A DNA stretch of 60,000 bases from Owenia fusiformis (Eukaryota > Annelida > Polychaeta > Sabellida > Oweniidae): contig CAIIXF020000010.1 of the NCBI GenBank assembly GCA_903813345.2, positions 312,001-372,000 on the forward strand, given 5' to 3'. Positions 33,801 through 39,794 of this stretch are shown here, in pieces; position 1 is the first letter of the stretch, and each line of letters begins with the position of its first letter. The translations under genes and the position numbers were made by a program. The notes under the pieces were generated by a model, which had not been told where the DNA came from, did not search any database, and saw only the letters and a program-made list of their open reading frames with translations.

Positions 33801-35230
33801 ATCTCGAATATACCTACAATCTCCTCCATAGGTTTTGCAATTCGTGAAGCCCATTTTGGAGAAAAATACCCGTTGTCAAACTCATGGAGTGTATTTGATT
33901 TTTTATTTAAGCGGAAGGAAAGATACCACGCTATAAACAGGGTGTACAATAAATAAGGTGAAGATATTGTAACTTTTTTAATGTTTCAGAAAGTCATATC
34001 TCCCGAATCATGATATGAATGTTGTCCGGTTATACGTTTGCGTTTAAACTTTGCCATTTGGAAAAATCATGTGCAGTTCTGCGAGATAATATATTTTAAA
34101 TAAGATATTAATTAAAATATATCAATTTAGGAATGTACTCGGGGTACTGGCGTCCAGAATGCATTGATTATATTCAGAAGAGAGTCGCCCCTACAAAGAA
34201 ACTTGGAAGGAGTAAGAGAACTACACCGCAGGCAAAAGTAACTGAGTAGATCGGAGAGGGATGACTTCTTGGAACACATCACACATGCGCAATAACTTGC
34301 ATAACTTTAACAAAATGTTAAACGAGCGTAAACTAGCCATTGATGTTTGGACAACAATTATATTCCTCCAACATTCAAGAAATTGATGTGATACACAAAC
34401 TATACAGGGTGTCCAAAAATTGTACCGTGAAAACATGAAATAATTGTTTTACCGATGAATAGATATTCGTGAAATTTGATCACCTGCAGACACTTGAATA
34501 CTTGAAAAACATTATAGGTTTAACAGGTCACTGTATTTAGTTTTAAAAAAGTTCAGGTCTATTTTTTGTACCATCAACCGTAAATCTGTGAGTGATGAAG
34601 GAAAATTCCTGAAATTTCATCATCTGTTCAGACACGTCAATTATCATGACCATCTCTAACAGTTCTACTAGATAATCCTATTGAATCGTAGAGAAAACTG
34701 TATTAACACAGTCCAATTTTCAGCATCGATTGTGATTGGGGTCAAAAAATGATTCCATATAAAAAGTTAGGTTCATTCTACTGTTGTAAAATTTACATCG
34801 AAGAAGCACTTTATACCGATGATATGGACAAAGGTCTAGAAACACTAAGATGTAAATTTTAAATATATCACTAGTCACTAAGTCTGACAAGAACAATGAA
34901 ATAAATTTAAGTTAAATCGATCCAGACAAGAATCTATTAAAATCTCATTTGAAATTTGATACACAATTTTTACTATGGAAACTGTTCATTATAACTATTA
35001 AATTTATTAATTTCATTTTTATTTATTTAAAATTCATTAGAACGTTACTCCTTGATATTTAAAAGCGTACGCACATTAGAATTAATTCCTCATATCAAAA
35101 TATCTTAAAAACAATAGAATATGTATTTATATTAAATAATTGCCTTTTCTTACCCCTTTCCTCAGGCTGAGCTAATGCTGGCCCAATGAGGGTCAAAGTC
35201 AGCAGGATATGTATTGAACAAAACCTCATA
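6608..35230 (-). CDS. Multi-exon gene: secreted alternating cysteine-module protein (whole span)
   Basis: This span joins the exons listed separately below. Exons 1-4 give a possible signal peptide and a unique N-terminus. Exons 5-27 encode alternating A and B modules with 8 cysteines each: A spacing is C-4-C-3-C-2-C-5-C-5-C-4-C-9-C and B spacing is C-5-C-4-C-2-C-6-C-5-C-9-C-9-C. The last exon ends the protein with a 15-cysteine tail. Modules contain CxxC, a DC pair partner and a YC/YLC, reminiscent of Dickkopf-N or EB-type cysteine-rich domains; I infer only a broad resemblance. Splice phases agree at every junction I could test (1 into exon 2, 0 into 3, 1 into 4, then 0 throughout). Estimated length is about 1,390 residues. 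No transmembrane segment is visible, so a secreted or extracellular-matrix role is likely. Substrate and partner are unknown. Confidence 0.8.
6972..7280. repeat. Inverted-repeat (MITE-like) element in last intron
   Basis: Arms of about 58 bp at 6972-7033 and 7220-7280 are nearly perfect inverted copies (core ATGTTATTTTCTGGTAC and its complement) around a 190-bp spacer. There is no coding capacity. Confidence 0.7.
7793..7948 (-). CDS. Cys-module gene, exon 27 (B type)
   Basis: 52 codons, phase 0-0, 8 cysteines, acceptor AG at 7949-7950 and donor GT at 7791-7792. It is the most divergent B module (QCGSGMCYNSLCGTC at its start). Its first 41 nt and its acceptor are part of a 157-bp tandem repeat extending upstream. 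The exon before it in the transcript is also type B, which breaks the strict alternation. Confidence 0.85.
7908..8275. repeat. 157-bp tandem repeat containing exon 27's 3' splice site
   Basis: GTCCCACAGAGGC recurs at 7908, 8065 and 8222, an exact 157-bp spacing. Each copy carries the first 41 nt of exon 27, its acceptor and part of the upstream intron. The second copy would give an in-frame TGA soon after its pseudo-acceptor. Confidence 0.85.
8276..9025. repeat. 60-bp minisatellite (about 12 copies)
   Basis: Ten full units from 8281 to 8880 and a few decayed ones beyond. Units alternate between CTGTACCATGAATG and CTACACCATGAAAG variants, hinting at a 120-bp higher-order unit. Because 60 is divisible by three, long frames are open on both strands by chance. 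I consider it intronic and non-coding. Confidence 0.9.
9165..11440. mobile_element. Large fold-back (inverted-arm) element
   Basis: The left arm (about 9165-9850) and right arm (about 10975-11440) are imperfect inverted copies. For example, the left-arm GTAGGCGGAGCAGGCAAAAG and the right-arm CTTTTGCCTGCTCCGCCTAC are exact complements. The left arm has about 240 bp with no counterpart. The centre holds three copies of a TACCTTCYCCAAGG motif (10366, 10613, 10674). Short open frames in it do not resemble any transposase I know, so it is probably non-autonomous. It sits in the intron where an A-type module would be expected. Confidence 0.75.
11621..11776 (-). CDS. Cys-module gene, exon 26 (B type)
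   Basis: 52 codons, phase 0-0, 8 cysteines. It contains the B signature DEYCKGDSTSGYTCS. Acceptor AG at 11777-11778, donor GT at 11619-11620. Confidence 0.87.
11777..12492. other. Intron, nothing recognised
   Basis: AT-rich intron between exons 26 and 25. A short direct repeat AAAACACATGACAC occurs near 12050. No other structure seen. Confidence 0.5.
12493..12642 (-). CDS. Cys-module gene, exon 25 (A type, long variant)
   Basis: 50 codons, 5 more than the usual A module, because six extra residues lie between the second and third cysteines (CVGEEYSELRCVDC). Still 8 cysteines and phase 0-0. The end GFGGYCSSND matches other A modules. Confidence 0.87.
12755..12913 (-). CDS. Cys-module gene, exon 24 (B type)
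   Basis: 53 codons, phase 0-0, 8 cysteines, donor GTAAGT. The C-terminal half, GYYCAIKENVGTIC, aligns with other B modules, while the N-terminal ECVAGLKC departs from the usual DC..E.VC start. Confidence 0.87.
12914..13486. other. Intron with a short poly-C tract
   Basis: Intron between exons 24 and 23. A C9-10 run lies near 13029. No other structure seen. Confidence 0.45.
13487..13621 (-). CDS. Cys-module gene, exon 23 (A type)
   Basis: 45 codons, phase 0-0, 8 cysteines (NCLKGHCVKNMCVAC start). Acidic in the middle (CEEDSDCDNELC). Canonical splice sites on both sides. Confidence 0.87.
13715..13888 (-). CDS. Cys-module gene, exon 22 (B type, long variant)
   Basis: 58 codons, the longest B module. 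The loop between cysteines 6 and 7 is 15 residues (KAGDPNSIEGTSGFE) instead of 9. Eight cysteines are kept and the phase is 0-0. Confidence 0.87.
14162..14302 (-). CDS. Cys-module gene, exon 21 (A type)
   Basis: 47 codons, phase 0-0, 8 cysteines (ACASGHCGDGDLCVDC start, FGDPCEEDD end). Two residues longer than the standard A module. Confidence 0.87.
14569..14727 (-). CDS. Cys-module gene, exon 20 (B type)
   Basis: 53 codons, phase 0-0, 8 cysteines. HYCKGDSKDGFRCSPKE carries the conserved YCKGD and CS.KE elements. Confidence 0.87.
14831..15580. mobile_element. GGAC-rich dispersed repeat, copy 1 (in intron)
   Basis: It starts with GGCAACTCCACGGAGTAGC and ends after an ACGGACGG-type run and CACTATATCC. 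It matches the copy at 40961-41693 along its length, including an internal ~125-bp partial repeat (CATATTGAATTTTCCGA and relatives). Non-coding. It fills most of the 1-kb intron between exons 20 and 19. Confidence 0.75.
15752..15886 (-). CDS. Cys-module gene, exon 19 (A type)
   Basis: 45 codons, phase 0-0, standard A module (ECSSGHCVGVCVEC start; end FGGSCSEDK). It differs from its duplicate at 17307-17441 at a handful of residues (KENTCFQKNH against EGNTCVQRKS). Confidence 0.9.
16053..16268. mobile_element. Short MITE, copy in duplication unit 1
   Basis: About 216 bp with inverted ends: ACCCAAACAAATG on the left and CATTTGTTTGGGT on the right, followed inward by a shared AACTCGGTCATTC-like stretch. 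It is present in both 1,555-bp units. Confidence 0.75.
16311..16466 (-). CDS. Cys-module gene, exon 18 (B type)
   Basis: 52 codons, phase 0-0, 8 cysteines (DCLLEFVCNEGACSTC start). One residue (F/L) separates it from the duplicate at 17866. Confidence 0.9.
16621..16755 (-). CDS. Cys-module gene, exon 17 (A type)
   Basis: 45 codons, phase 0-0. It reads ECSSGHCVGVCVQC at its start and KLFGGPCSENK at its end. The duplicate at 18176 has E instead of Q before the fourth cysteine. Confidence 0.9.
16972..17130 (-). CDS. Cys-module gene, exon 16 (B type)
   Basis: 53 codons, phase 0-0, 8 cysteines (DCLSEFVCSDNVCSSC start; end IGDICNTPS). Its near-identical duplicate lies at 18527-18685. Confidence 0.9.
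17307..17441 (-). CDS. Cys-module gene, exon 15 (A type)
   Basis: 45 codons, phase 0-0, standard A module with CEGNTCVQRKSFGGSC. First exon of the second 1,555-bp unit as read on the + strand. Confidence 0.9.
17608..17823. mobile_element. Short MITE, copy in duplication unit 2
   Basis: Same element as at 16053-16268, carried along in the segmental duplication with an offset of exactly 1,555 bp. Confidence 0.75.
17866..18021 (-). CDS. Cys-module gene, exon 14 (B type)
   Basis: 52 codons, phase 0-0, 8 cysteines. Duplicate of exon 18 (DCLLELVC instead of DCLLEFVC). Confidence 0.9.
18176..18310 (-). CDS. Cys-module gene, exon 13 (A type)
   Basis: 45 codons, phase 0-0. Duplicate of exon 17. Canonical GTAAGA donor. 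Confidence 0.9.
18527..18685 (-). CDS. Cys-module gene, exon 12 (B type)
   Basis: 53 codons, phase 0-0, duplicate of exon 16 with a few replacements (CSSKEDIGAIC against CSSKEEIGDIC). The donor is GTGAGT instead of GTAAGT. Confidence 0.9.
18862..18996 (-). CDS. Cys-module gene, exon 11 (A type)
   Basis: 45 codons, phase 0-0. Nearly identical to exon 15 except CVDVCVEC for CVGVCVEC, so it belongs to the same recent duplication wave. Confidence 0.9.
19182..19337 (-). CDS. Cys-module gene, exon 10 (B type)
   Basis: 52 codons, phase 0-0, 8 cysteines plus the usual YCKGDSTSGYSCSSKE. It reads FVCYEGAC at the start, a Y where its relatives have N. Confidence 0.9.
19400..20110. mobile_element. Hairpin-bearing dispersed repeat, copy 1
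   Basis: Contains a 14-bp perfect inverted repeat (19501-19514 and 19535-19548) that includes the palindrome TGACGTCA twice. It also contains GACCGAAGGCCCAAGGTAC and ATGACGTTATTACTATTATT, both recurring at 48819-49140. Non-coding, in the intron between exons 10 and 9. The outer ends are uncertain. Confidence 0.65.
20281..20415 (-). CDS. Cys-module gene, exon 9 (A type)
   Basis: 45 codons, phase 0-0, standard A module (CEQKTDCEDDYLC in the middle). Separated from exon 10 by a 0.9-kb repeat-bearing intron. Confidence 0.9.
20416..21783. other. Intron with degenerate TTTGGTATGG repeats
   Basis: Between about 20960 and 21210, short units around ACATTTGGTATGGCATTGGT recur imperfectly. The remainder shows nothing I can name. 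Confidence 0.5.
21784..21939 (-). CDS. Cys-module gene, exon 8 (B type)
   Basis: 52 codons, phase 0-0, 8 cysteines. A mosaic: the N-terminal half matches exons 14/18 (CNEGACSTCSEERTC) and the C-terminal half matches exon 16 (GDPTTGYRCSSKEEIGDIC). This suggests gene conversion or unequal crossover between modules. Confidence 0.9.
22090..22314. repeat. 44-bp tandem repeat containing exon 7's 5' splice site
   Basis: TACCATACC recurs at 22095, 22139, 22183, 22227 and 22271, an exact 44-bp spacing. Each unit holds the last ~30 nt of exon 7 plus its GTATGG donor. Only the rightmost copy joins the rest of the exon. Confidence 0.92.
22279..22413 (-). CDS. Cys-module gene, exon 7 (A type)
   Basis: 45 codons, phase 0-0 with 8 cysteines (ECNSGHCVGVCVEC start; end KPFGGSCNNDK). 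The donor is GTATGG. Reading through it hits a stop within four codons, so donor use at 22277-22278 is needed. Four extra copies of the exon end plus donor lie directly downstream. Confidence 0.9.
22712..23471. mobile_element. Fold-back element, 0.76 kb
   Basis: Inverted ends: GGGCCAATAAAAATTGGATC on the left, with an imperfect complement around 23450-23471. Inner arms also pair: AAATGGTCTCAACACAATTT near 22935 against GAAATTGTGTTGAGACCATT at 23246. No coding capacity. It lies in the intron between exons 7 and 6. Confidence 0.8.
23807..23962 (-). CDS. Cys-module gene, exon 6 (B type)
   Basis: 52 codons, phase 0-0, 8 cysteines (ACQSGLVCNKGVCSRC start). More divergent from the duplicated core. 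YCKGDSKVGYSCRPKE retains the B signature. Confidence 0.88.
23963..25201. other. Intron, nothing recognised
   Basis: A short C-run lies near 24190. Local GC is higher around 24650-24840 and 25040-25170. No repeat or gene that I can support. Confidence 0.4.
25202..25336 (-). CDS. Cys-module gene, exon 5 (A type, first full module)
   Basis: 45 codons, phase 0-0, 8 cysteines (ECSSGHCVDVCVEC start; end FGDACSQDM). The donor is GTACAG, weaker than elsewhere in the gene. Confidence 0.87.
25423..26177. mobile_element. PIF/Harbinger-like non-autonomous element with TAA target duplication
   Basis: Ends are CACCCCAGTCACATT and AATGTGACTGGGGTG, a 15-bp perfect terminal inverted repeat. TAA flanks both sides (25420-25422 and 26178-26180). 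A three-base TWA duplication is typical of PIF/Harbinger. A second internal inverted copy of the end occurs at 26046-26074. No transposase is encoded. It is inserted in host sequence with repeated GGTAATTGTTAAGATG motifs. Confidence 0.8.
26356..26552 (-). CDS. Cys-module gene, exon 4 (acidic linker plus half module)
   Basis: 197 nt entered at phase 1 (2 nt complete the split codon) and left at phase 0. The first half is a cysteine-free acidic linker (ELNELELNQADELDND). The second half has five cysteines with spacing 5-5-5-9, equal to the second half of an A module. The split Ala codon with exon 3 and the clean switch to phase 0 support the join. Confidence 0.8.
26594..26665. repeat. Short hairpin
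   Basis: TTTCATCCTCC near 26600 and GGAGGATGAAA near 26650 form an inverted repeat just upstream of exon 4 on the - strand. Confidence 0.5.
26973..27084 (-). CDS. Cys-module gene, exon 3
   Basis: 112 nt, phase 0 in and phase 1 out: 37 codons plus one base. It encodes three cysteines in GYCLDAPCLYSKCKRH and no repeat of the A/B type. Acceptor CTTTTAG and donor GTAAGT are strong. Phases match exons 2 and 4. Confidence 0.75.
27085..27936. other. Intron, nothing recognised
   Basis: AT-rich. CTACCGGT occurs twice near 27430-27460, and ATTATGGTCCC is repeated near 27473-27500. No larger structure. Confidence 0.45.
27937..28019 (-). CDS. Cys-module gene, exon 2
   Basis: 83 nt entered with 2 nt of a split codon and left at phase 0. 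Five cysteines in ECRPGRTACHAFDKRCCGCK then a basic end. Acceptor TTTTGTAG and donor GTAAGT. A G-ending upstream exon would give Val at the junction, as the candidate exon 1 does. Confidence 0.75.
28035..28510. repeat. 50-bp minisatellite
   Basis: Units around AAAGGTCAATCAGACTGCAT recur every 50 bp, for example at 28081, 28131 and 28181. Two related units reappear at 30390-30465, so the array may have been split by the sequence in between. Confidence 0.85.
28637..28788. repeat. Inverted repeat with ~35-bp arms
   Basis: ATGCCAGAATACCTATCC near 28637 and GGATAGGTATTCTGGCAT ending near 28788 are exact complements. Pairing continues inward through AAAAAAATACTAGG. Non-coding. Confidence 0.75.
28790..29640. 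other. Intron 1, nothing recognised
   Basis: AT-rich sequence between the inverted repeat and the next minisatellite. No feature seen. Confidence 0.4.
29640..30240. repeat. About 25-bp minisatellite (dimeric 50 bp)
   Basis: CCTCCAGAATCTAAGATGG and CCTCCAGAGTCTAAGATGAA alternate across about 600 bp, with more decay at both ends. Confidence 0.85.
30470..31300. other. Intron 1, nothing recognised
   Basis: AT-rich DNA with no gene or repeat I can support. Confidence 0.4.
31540..31829 (+). mobile_element. 3' end of a poly(A)-tailed retroelement or processed transcript
   Basis: AATAAA at 31796-31801 is followed at 31809-31829 by 21 adenines, the signature of a reverse-transcribed polyadenylated RNA. 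ACCTTGGGGAAGATGTC at 31562-31578 is identical to the LINE 3' UTR motif at 5552. This hints at a related LINE 3' end. The 5' limit is unknown and no coding remnant is visible. Confidence 0.6.
31830..32150. other. Intron 1, nothing recognised
   Basis: A short + strand open frame here has no support as a gene. Confidence 0.4.
32151..32611. mobile_element. 461-bp MITE, copy 1
   Basis: Terminal inverted repeats AAGGAGTGGTATCGA at the left and TCGATACCACTCCTT at the right, extending to about 26 bp with one mismatch (through ATAGAGAACT). Interior is AT-rich and non-coding. No clear target duplication was identified. Confidence 0.85.
32612..35153. other. Intron 1, possible transposon ends only
   Basis: ACAGGGTGT occurs at about 33938 and 34404 in the same orientation, resembling ends of small DNA transposons. 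I cannot pair them. The rest shows nothing recognisable. Confidence 0.35.
35154..35230 (-). CDS. Candidate exon 1 with signal peptide (frame problem)
   Basis: An ATG at 35230-35228 is followed by a T5 run. The ATG frame itself stops after about 22 codons. The frame that fits exon 2's phase encodes a classic signal-peptide core, ILLTLTLIGPALAQPEERG, and ends with a GTAAGA donor at 35153-35152, leaving one G. That G joins exon 2's TT to make Val. The ATG and this frame differ by one base across the T run. Either the assembly or allele has one base too many, or the start lies in an upstream exon. Confidence 0.45.
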
Positions 35231-36540
35231 ATTAAACCTTCACTGATGCCGGACTGCTCCTTGTTCCTTTTAAGCTATTCGCTTGTATCTAAAGCAGCTA
35301 ATCGTTCGAAAAGCAATAATCAAATGCAATCAAAGTTGAGCAATAAATAGTCCGTTTATGCATTAAATATCATATTTGAATACAACTAGCTGTTCATCTC
35401 GTATTTGATTAATAAAAAATTAGTATTCTTTCGTTTGGACGATACTGACTTAATTATTGTAATTAAAATATTACAGACTAGATTATCTTAGTATAAGCCT
35501 GTAATTAAGACTGTAATTCCGTTGGTTACAAATTAATTATAACAATATGTATGATTGATACGCTTATCATAGTTTTCACCCTTTGTTTTTTTTTCATTTT
35601 TAAATTGATACTAAATTGGTTTGATTAATCTCGTCCATTTACTTATATGTATGTTTTTAGATACAGAGTTACATAGTACATCAATAATATTCTTAATTTC
35701 TTATACTAGCTAATGATAACTAGTTGTCTGTGATCGTAACAAACAGTCAATGTATAGCTTCTCCGATCTTTGGGAATCATAAAGGTGGCAGAATAATTTT
35801 CTAAATTAGTTAAGCATTCTGGCCTACTATCTACTAATAATTTATCCTTAGTAGGCTGCTAACTAAATTCACCATCTACATTATGTACTATTTTTAATTT
35901 TTCGGCAAGGTTTGCTATGAAAGTAAGAGTGCCATCATAAAGTATAGCAATATTTCCATATATAAAAAAAATATATATAAATATATTATAGTTGGTACAT
36001 TGCCAAAAGGATAATGTATCATCAATGGTTGACCCATTGCCAAAAGGTTGGTAAACTGACAATATATTGATGAATATGCAAACTATTGGTGCTTTGCTGT
36101 TAGTGATGATATAATCGCCGAAATACCATGGACAAGATAAATGAAATAAGTGAACCATATTGATAGGCAGCAGTGTATTGTAAATTAATATAATATATCT
36201 ATTTCAATTAAACATGTTAACATTTAATAATAGATGATATATTGACATAAAAATTACATTTCAACCAAAGATAAAACATTATAACATCGTATATCGTGTG
36301 ATTATCAATAATTGTGATTATAAGGTGTCATAAAAGCGTTAATATTGCAATACGTTAAATTTATACCAAAGTGATATCCCTGAACTTGAATCGGGATAAA
36401 CATTCATGTAGAAGCTATTATTTTAACTACTTTTATTAACGCTTAAACACGGTTAGGGTGTGGCAGATCTGCCCTGCCCCTAAGCAATGTAACACCCATA
36501 GGAAGAAAGTTAGAGCTGTTGTAAGTTAGTAAAATACCAA
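35231..36540. other. Upstream/intergenic region, nothing recognised
   Basis: If exon 1 is correct this contains the promoter of the cysteine-module gene. A TATTTATT on the - strand lies near 35342-35349. No other site can be supported. Confidence 0.35.
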
Positions 36541-36816
36541 AAGGAGTAGTATCGATTTGGAGAACTTCCATTGTATAAAGGTCTAAAAACATGTTGTATA
36601 TGCTATTTTGTTCCAACAAGGGTCTCAAAGACATTTTATTTCATTCTCAAGAATTGGCAGGAGCAAAAACAATTGCATTAAAAAACAAAAATGTTTACAA
36701 AAACAGTTATATAAAATATTTCTAAATAATTTTCGCATTAAATTGTTTTCAATCAGTCAACATTACATAAAATACCGTGTTTTTGCAGAATGTTTTCGAT
36801 ACTGATACCACTCATT
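36541..36816. mobile_element. MITE, copy 2 (inverted, internally deleted)
   Basis: Shares AAGGAGT.GTATCGA at its left end and ATACCACTCATT at its right end with the element at 32151. Its interior is the reverse complement: CTATTTTGTTCCAACAAGG here matches CCTTGTTGGAACAAAATAG there. About 185 bp shorter than copy 1. Confidence 0.8.
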
Positions 36817-37263
36817 TCAGTTTATTTTTCTTGAAACGAAAAACCTCTATTGATCTTTCAGATAATATCGAATATACCCGCATATGATTGTCCGTGTCCG
36901 AGATCATAGGGAGGAGGACAAATCTGCTCCCCCTAACCATTCGTGTAATTCTCTATATCGTATCATATCATTATATATTATATTATGTATATTATAATTA
37001 TATATATATGAAATTCTCCTATCGAATGCTTGGCTTAAGCATGCAGAAAGTACATAGTACCTATAAATGTACTATATAGACATTTGCAACTGTGGATGAA
37101 CAATAATAACTAAGCAGATGTCGAGATAAAATCCAGGGATAAAATGCAGTGTTTAAGAAAAAGTACTTTGTTGGAAAAAAGGCACTGTTAAGAAAGTTTT
37201 TTTAAGATTATCATTAGATGTAAATTTGGTTGTTTTTCCTTCACTCGCTTTAATCGTTCAATG
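36817..37263. other. Intergenic, nothing recognised
   Basis: AT-rich with a TATATA-rich stretch near 36970-37010. On the - strand ATTAAA at 37249-37254 could serve as the TatD-like gene's polyadenylation signal. Confidence 0.4.
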
Positions 37264-37586
37264 TCATCTTAAATTAAATATGTTAACTGCATTTTGAAAA
37301 GCTTTATCTGCAACTTCCTTGGGTTCTTTCCCTATGAAAGCAGCCACCAGTTCATTAATAATACACATAGCTGATGGCTCAGTTCTTTGGAAATTGCTGT
37401 ACTTCTTCAAAATATCACAGGATTCCTGAGTTAGAGATTCGATCACAGATGCATGGTGTTTCTTTGCTTGTATGTTTGGAAACATAAATGGGCCATCGGT
37501 TTCTAACAGAAGTCGGTAAAGACGTAGTTTCTCTCTTTGGAGTCTGTGTCTTACACCATCAGAACGTTTGTCTTTCCATAAGTACC
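37264..37586 (-). CDS. TatD-like DNase, last exon
   Basis: Two bases of a split Gly codon plus 106 codons and stop TGA. It carries the C-terminal part of the TatD fold: YLWKDKRSDGVRHRLQ, then LLLETDGPFMFP, whose Asp is the metal-ligand aspartate of the family's ETDAP motif. NEL and the helix up to AVNIFNLR complete it. E. coli TatD has the parallel IETDAPYLLP in the same place. The acceptor lies at 37587-37588, and the phase matches the exon at 39347-39530. TatD enzymes are metal-dependent 3'-5' exonucleases on DNA or RNA. Confidence 0.88.
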
Positions 37587-38640
37587 CTGTAAGCAATGAT
37601 AAAAAATGTTCAACAAAGATGTATGATAAATAAATACTTACAAACAGATGTATAAATATTTTAATCACACTGTCGTCATGACGTGTCTTGAAAATAATAT
37701 TTTTTATTCCATAGTTAGCATGATAACGAGGCCAAGTGTCAACATGACCGGATCGTTTGGAAAATTCGCAAAAATCACTTACTTCTCGACGATTCTGATG
37801 ATGACTTTAACTATGGAATAAAAAGAACATACTCTATTTATCCCATGAAACTACTAGTTCCAGGTGAATTACACCATGGAATATTTTTGATATTGAAAAG
37901 GAATCTTATTGTTTCGCCAAATCCTGTTCACAAAAATCCTATTCACCTTGCAATTCCGCTCATGAAAATGGTATTCAACTCCCGGGAATTTTTGATAAAC
38001 AAAGCTTCCTATTGCGTTCAGTTTGGTCGATAGAGTGTGCCAGAGGGGAATAAACATATATTGAATACCAACCAGAAATATCAGATTCGTATGTCTTTAT
38101 GTGAGAAACACATTTTCCCAACAAAGTTCAAAATAAAGATTTGGAAACATAAGGAGAATTAAGCTATAGAATCGAACGAGTAGAGGGTTAAGTTTATGTT
38201 ATACAATTAAATGTTTATATTTCAAACTGCCATTAAGCTAAATCATACGTTCTAGAGTAAATATTAAAGTCTGTTTTTGTTTCATACAAAAATCAGATAT
38301 GGATATCGAACTAATGATTTTTTGAAGAGTTATGAATGGCATTGGATAATGCTATAATTGTCTTTCAATGGTGTAAAATTGCATTAAAATTGAAATAAAT
38401 GTTTCTGTGCAGCAGCCGAAGACAAGTTGTATTCACAAACTTACATGTATTTTCTTATTTATTACATTAAATATCATACAATGAAAATTCAACAAGGCTA
38501 ATCAATCTAACATTTGATCACAAACTTGTAGTCTGATATCATACGTTTATCATTCAAGCCTTATCAAAAAGTAATACGGATTTGGACTTATGTTTTTTCA
38601 GTTTTATTATCAAAATAATCAATTAATGATGATTAATGAT
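37587..38640. other. TatD-like gene intron, nothing recognised
   Basis: AT-rich intron sequence with no repeat structure that I can support. Confidence 0.4.
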
Positions 38641-38890
38641 TACATTAAAGAGAAACAATGACTATATAAAAGAGAAACAATGACTATATTCGAGATCAAT
38701 GATCACTATATTAAAGAGCAACAATGACTATAAAGACTAACACTGACTATATTAAAGGGAAACAATGAGTATATAAAAGATCAATGAAGAGCGGCAATGA
38801 CTATATTAAAGACTAACGACAACTATATTAAGGAGAATGATCAATAATCACTATATTAAAGGATTATTTCATGACTATATTCAGCTTATA
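38640..38890. repeat. Imperfect short tandem repeat
   Basis: Variants of AACAATGACTATATTAAAGA recur about ten times with irregular spacing. Confidence 0.65.
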
Positions 38891-38935
38891 CAATTACCAA
38901 TTCCCCACTTATCATGCATATACACGGTCTCCAAC

Positions 38936-39256
38936 CAAAACGCTCTTACATGCACGACGGAGCATTTCATTCACGTGGAAACGCTGAAGTGCAAAATAAA
39001 ATGGCGGCTTATAAAGATCCCACTATGATTGTAGGTATTGTTTCGCTCGTTTCTCTTATATATCTAAGCCAAGTACACACCCATCGAATGGTATACTTGA
39101 AATAAGTAACTCATACCTCTTATTCCGATTATTTGGGAAATCGTCAGACGGCTCATCATTCCCGCCCGCCAGTTTTCCTACTCCAGAGAATTTCTTTGTT
39201 TAGTTTCAGTAATGAAACGCTCCGTCGTGCATGCAAGAGCGTTTGGGTTGGACACC
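38936..39256. mobile_element. 321-bp MITE with 46-bp terminal inverted repeats
   Basis: Left end GGTCTCCAACCAAAACGCTC, right end GAGCGTTTGGGTTGGACACC. Arms of 46 bp pair with about five mismatches and include ATGCACGACGGAGC. It lies in the last TatD-like intron. Non-coding. Confidence 0.85.
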
Positions 39257-39346
39257 GGAATAAAAGGAAAAACAATATTCAATGTTATTATTTCACTGCT
39301 ATTGCATATTGACAAAACTAATCCAACATTATTGTAATATATCTAC

Positions 39347-39530
39347 CTGTTAAACCAATGTAGAAACCCATCTGTAAGTACTTCTCAGCCTGGTGAGCTT
39401 TACCTGTGAAACAGTGTATGACCACAGGGGGTAACTGGCCAAGGTGTGGTGTGGACAATTCAACCATGCTATCAAATGCATCCCTCTCATGACAGAACAT
39501 TGGCTTGTCTGTCTTTTTTGCAAGAAGTAT
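39347..39530 (-). CDS. TatD-like DNase, central exon
   Basis: 61 codons plus one base, phase 0 in and phase 1 out. It encodes ILLAKKTDKPMFCHERDAF, where the His corresponds to the family's MHCRDA ligand. VVIHCFTGKAHQAEKYL follows, with the second ligand His in HCFTG, then GFYIGLTG. The order and spacing match bacterial TatD, and it is closer to TatD than to TATDN1, which has HSFDG. Splice sites are canonical. Confidence 0.88.
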
Positions 39531-39794
39531 CTGCAATAGAATATAATGTATTTTATTAGATACGTCTGCCACTTGATGGATGGTGTGAGCTTTGATGACC
39601 TTGAATGCCGCTCAAGTTGACATTTTTTCAGAAGTTCAGAAAATGGTTAGTGATGCTCTTTTCAAGGACCTCCTTTGAACTATCCATTGCAAACTTTGTA
39701 AAAGTATATATGAATTCAGATGAATTAGTACTTACTTCGTTTCATTCTCCATAGAGAGTCACTAAACTGTTATTGTATAACAATCACCAAGCTA

